64,000 nt of DNA from Mariniphaga anaerophila (GTDB lineage Bacteria > Bacteroidota > Bacteroidia > Bacteroidales > Prolixibacteraceae), in contig NZ_FQUM01000002.1 in the NCBI RefSeq assembly GCF_900129025.1, positions 372,001 to 436,000 on the forward strand, read 5' to 3'. This document shows, piece after piece, positions 63,535-64,000 of the stretch (positions are counted from its first letter, which is position 1; the number at the start of each line of letters is the position of its first letter). Made by a program: the position numbers and the translations under genes. Under the pieces are notes generated by a model. It was not told where the DNA came from and did not search any database. It was given only the letters and a program-made list of their open reading frames with translations.

Positions 63535-64000
63535 TTTTTGACGCGGCTGGTTCATCTATAAACCAGATGAGCGAACCATTCTGTGGTTCAATGTAGTAGG
63601 CGGGGAGTAATTTCGCTGCCTCGTCATTGTTCATTATTTCAGAAACGCGCATCGCTTTGTTTTCGCCTGTTACCAGAAAAAATATTCGGCTGGCATTGTT
63701 CAGTACTTTCCCTGTAAGCGTAACCCTGTTTTGTCCGCTAGCCGGGTGTTGAGCCACCACACAATTTCTTTTTTCCTCGAAGAGTTCCAATCGGTTCGGA
63801 AAAATTGATGCTGTGTGTCCGTCGTCGCCAAGCCCCAGTATTATTAAGTCGAAAACAGGAACTTCTCCCCGGTGCGTCAGGCTGCTGTCAATTTCTTCGG
63901 CATAACGCTTTGCTTCTTCTTCCGGCGGGTTTTCTCCCTTCACCCGGTGAATGTTTTGAGGAGGAACCGGCACCTGGGTGAACAGAAAGTCGTTTGCCAT
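63527..64000 (-). CDS. pgl: 6-phosphogluconolactonase (N-terminus cut by window edge)
   Basis: Hydrolyses 6-phosphogluconolactone in the oxidative pentose-phosphate pathway. Only the last 157 residues are present (about two thirds of a protein of about 240). The signature GLGDDGHTASIFP and SGQNRVTLTGKVLNNASRIFFLVTGENKA are diagnostic. The real start lies beyond base 64000; the Met at 64000 is internal (MANDFLF, part of the family's conserved SN..MA region). The genes that usually accompany it, such as glucose-6-phosphate dehydrogenase, would lie outside the window. Confidence 0.93.
   Translation of the reverse strand: MANDFLFTQVPVPPQNIHRVKGENPPEEEAKRYAEEIDSSLTHRGEVPVFDLIILGLGDDGHTASIFPNRLELFEEKRNCVVAQHPASGQNRVTLTGKVLNNASRIFFLVTGENKAMRVSEIMNNDEAAKLLPAYYIEPQNGSLIWFIDEPAASKIT

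Overview
The window reads as a chromosomal segment of a Bacteroidota bacterium. The evidence is three SusC/SusD pairs, lipoprotein signals with LSC/FSC-type lipoboxes, a hybrid two-component regulator, an ECF sigma/FecR pair, a subtilase with a type IX secretion sorting tail, weak Shine-Dalgarno sequences, and several matches to the Bacteroidota -7 element TAnnTTTG. The carbohydrate loci and the fasciclin-SusCD locus would suit a polysaccharide-degrading member of the Marinilabiliales/Prolixibacteraceae, but that placement is inference. No insertion sequence, prophage, CRISPR array or rRNA was seen. One tRNA gene is present.

Layout. (1) 1-9742, minus strand: a polysaccharide utilisation locus made of ECF sigma factor, FecR anti-sigma factor, SusC with an STN signalling domain, SusD, a SusE-like lipoprotein and a GH43 arabinanase-type lipoprotein cut by the window edge. 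(2) 10157-29959, plus strand: a hybrid two-component system followed by a fasciclin (FAS1) lipoprotein, SusC, SusD, two more FAS1 lipoproteins, SusC and SusD. This locus has no recognisable carbohydrate-active enzyme. (3) 30039-31522: divergent oxyR and dps, an oxidative-stress pair. (4) 31631-38202, minus strand: a TetR-headed operon encoding a LolA-like periplasmic protein, two FtsX/LolC-type permeases, a LolD-type ATPase, a CAP-domain protein and an outer-membrane barrel. The TetR carries a canonical EF-hand loop, and two matching 18-bp palindromes lie in its promoter region. (5) 38426-39739: a Tat-exported Gfo/Idh/MocA oxidoreductase. (6) 39995-40066: tRNA-Gly(CCC). (7) 40331-46363: a MORN-repeat protein, a T9SS subtilase, xseA-xseB, deoC and a chorismatase-family protein. 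(8) 46527-50331: a small Cys-repeat secreted protein, an orphan MacB-type ATPase with a PduO adenosyltransferase, a DUF2795 protein, an SDR dehydrogenase and a YkgJ-type Cys-cluster protein. (9) 50444-60614: GH3 with PA14, a TonB-dependent receptor, an SGNH esterase-like protein, then GH106, a FucP-type symporter and a rhamnose mutarotase. (10) 60755-64000: a DUF2007/zinc-ribbon protein, dinB, an alpha/beta hydrolase, and a partial 6-phosphogluconolactonase.

How it works together. Much of the segment serves glycan capture. TonB-dependent SusC channels and SusD lids bind glycans, and surface or periplasmic hydrolases (GH43, GH3, GH106, SGNH) cut plant-type side chains. The freed sugars go to FucP and the mutarotase. 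Two regulatory styles, sigma/anti-sigma and one-protein two-component, stand back to back at 9743-10156. The items most worth a second look are the EF-hand TetR operon with its twin operators, the CAZyme-free FAS1/SusCD locus, the stand-alone chorismatase homologue, and the small KAEGC-repeat protein.
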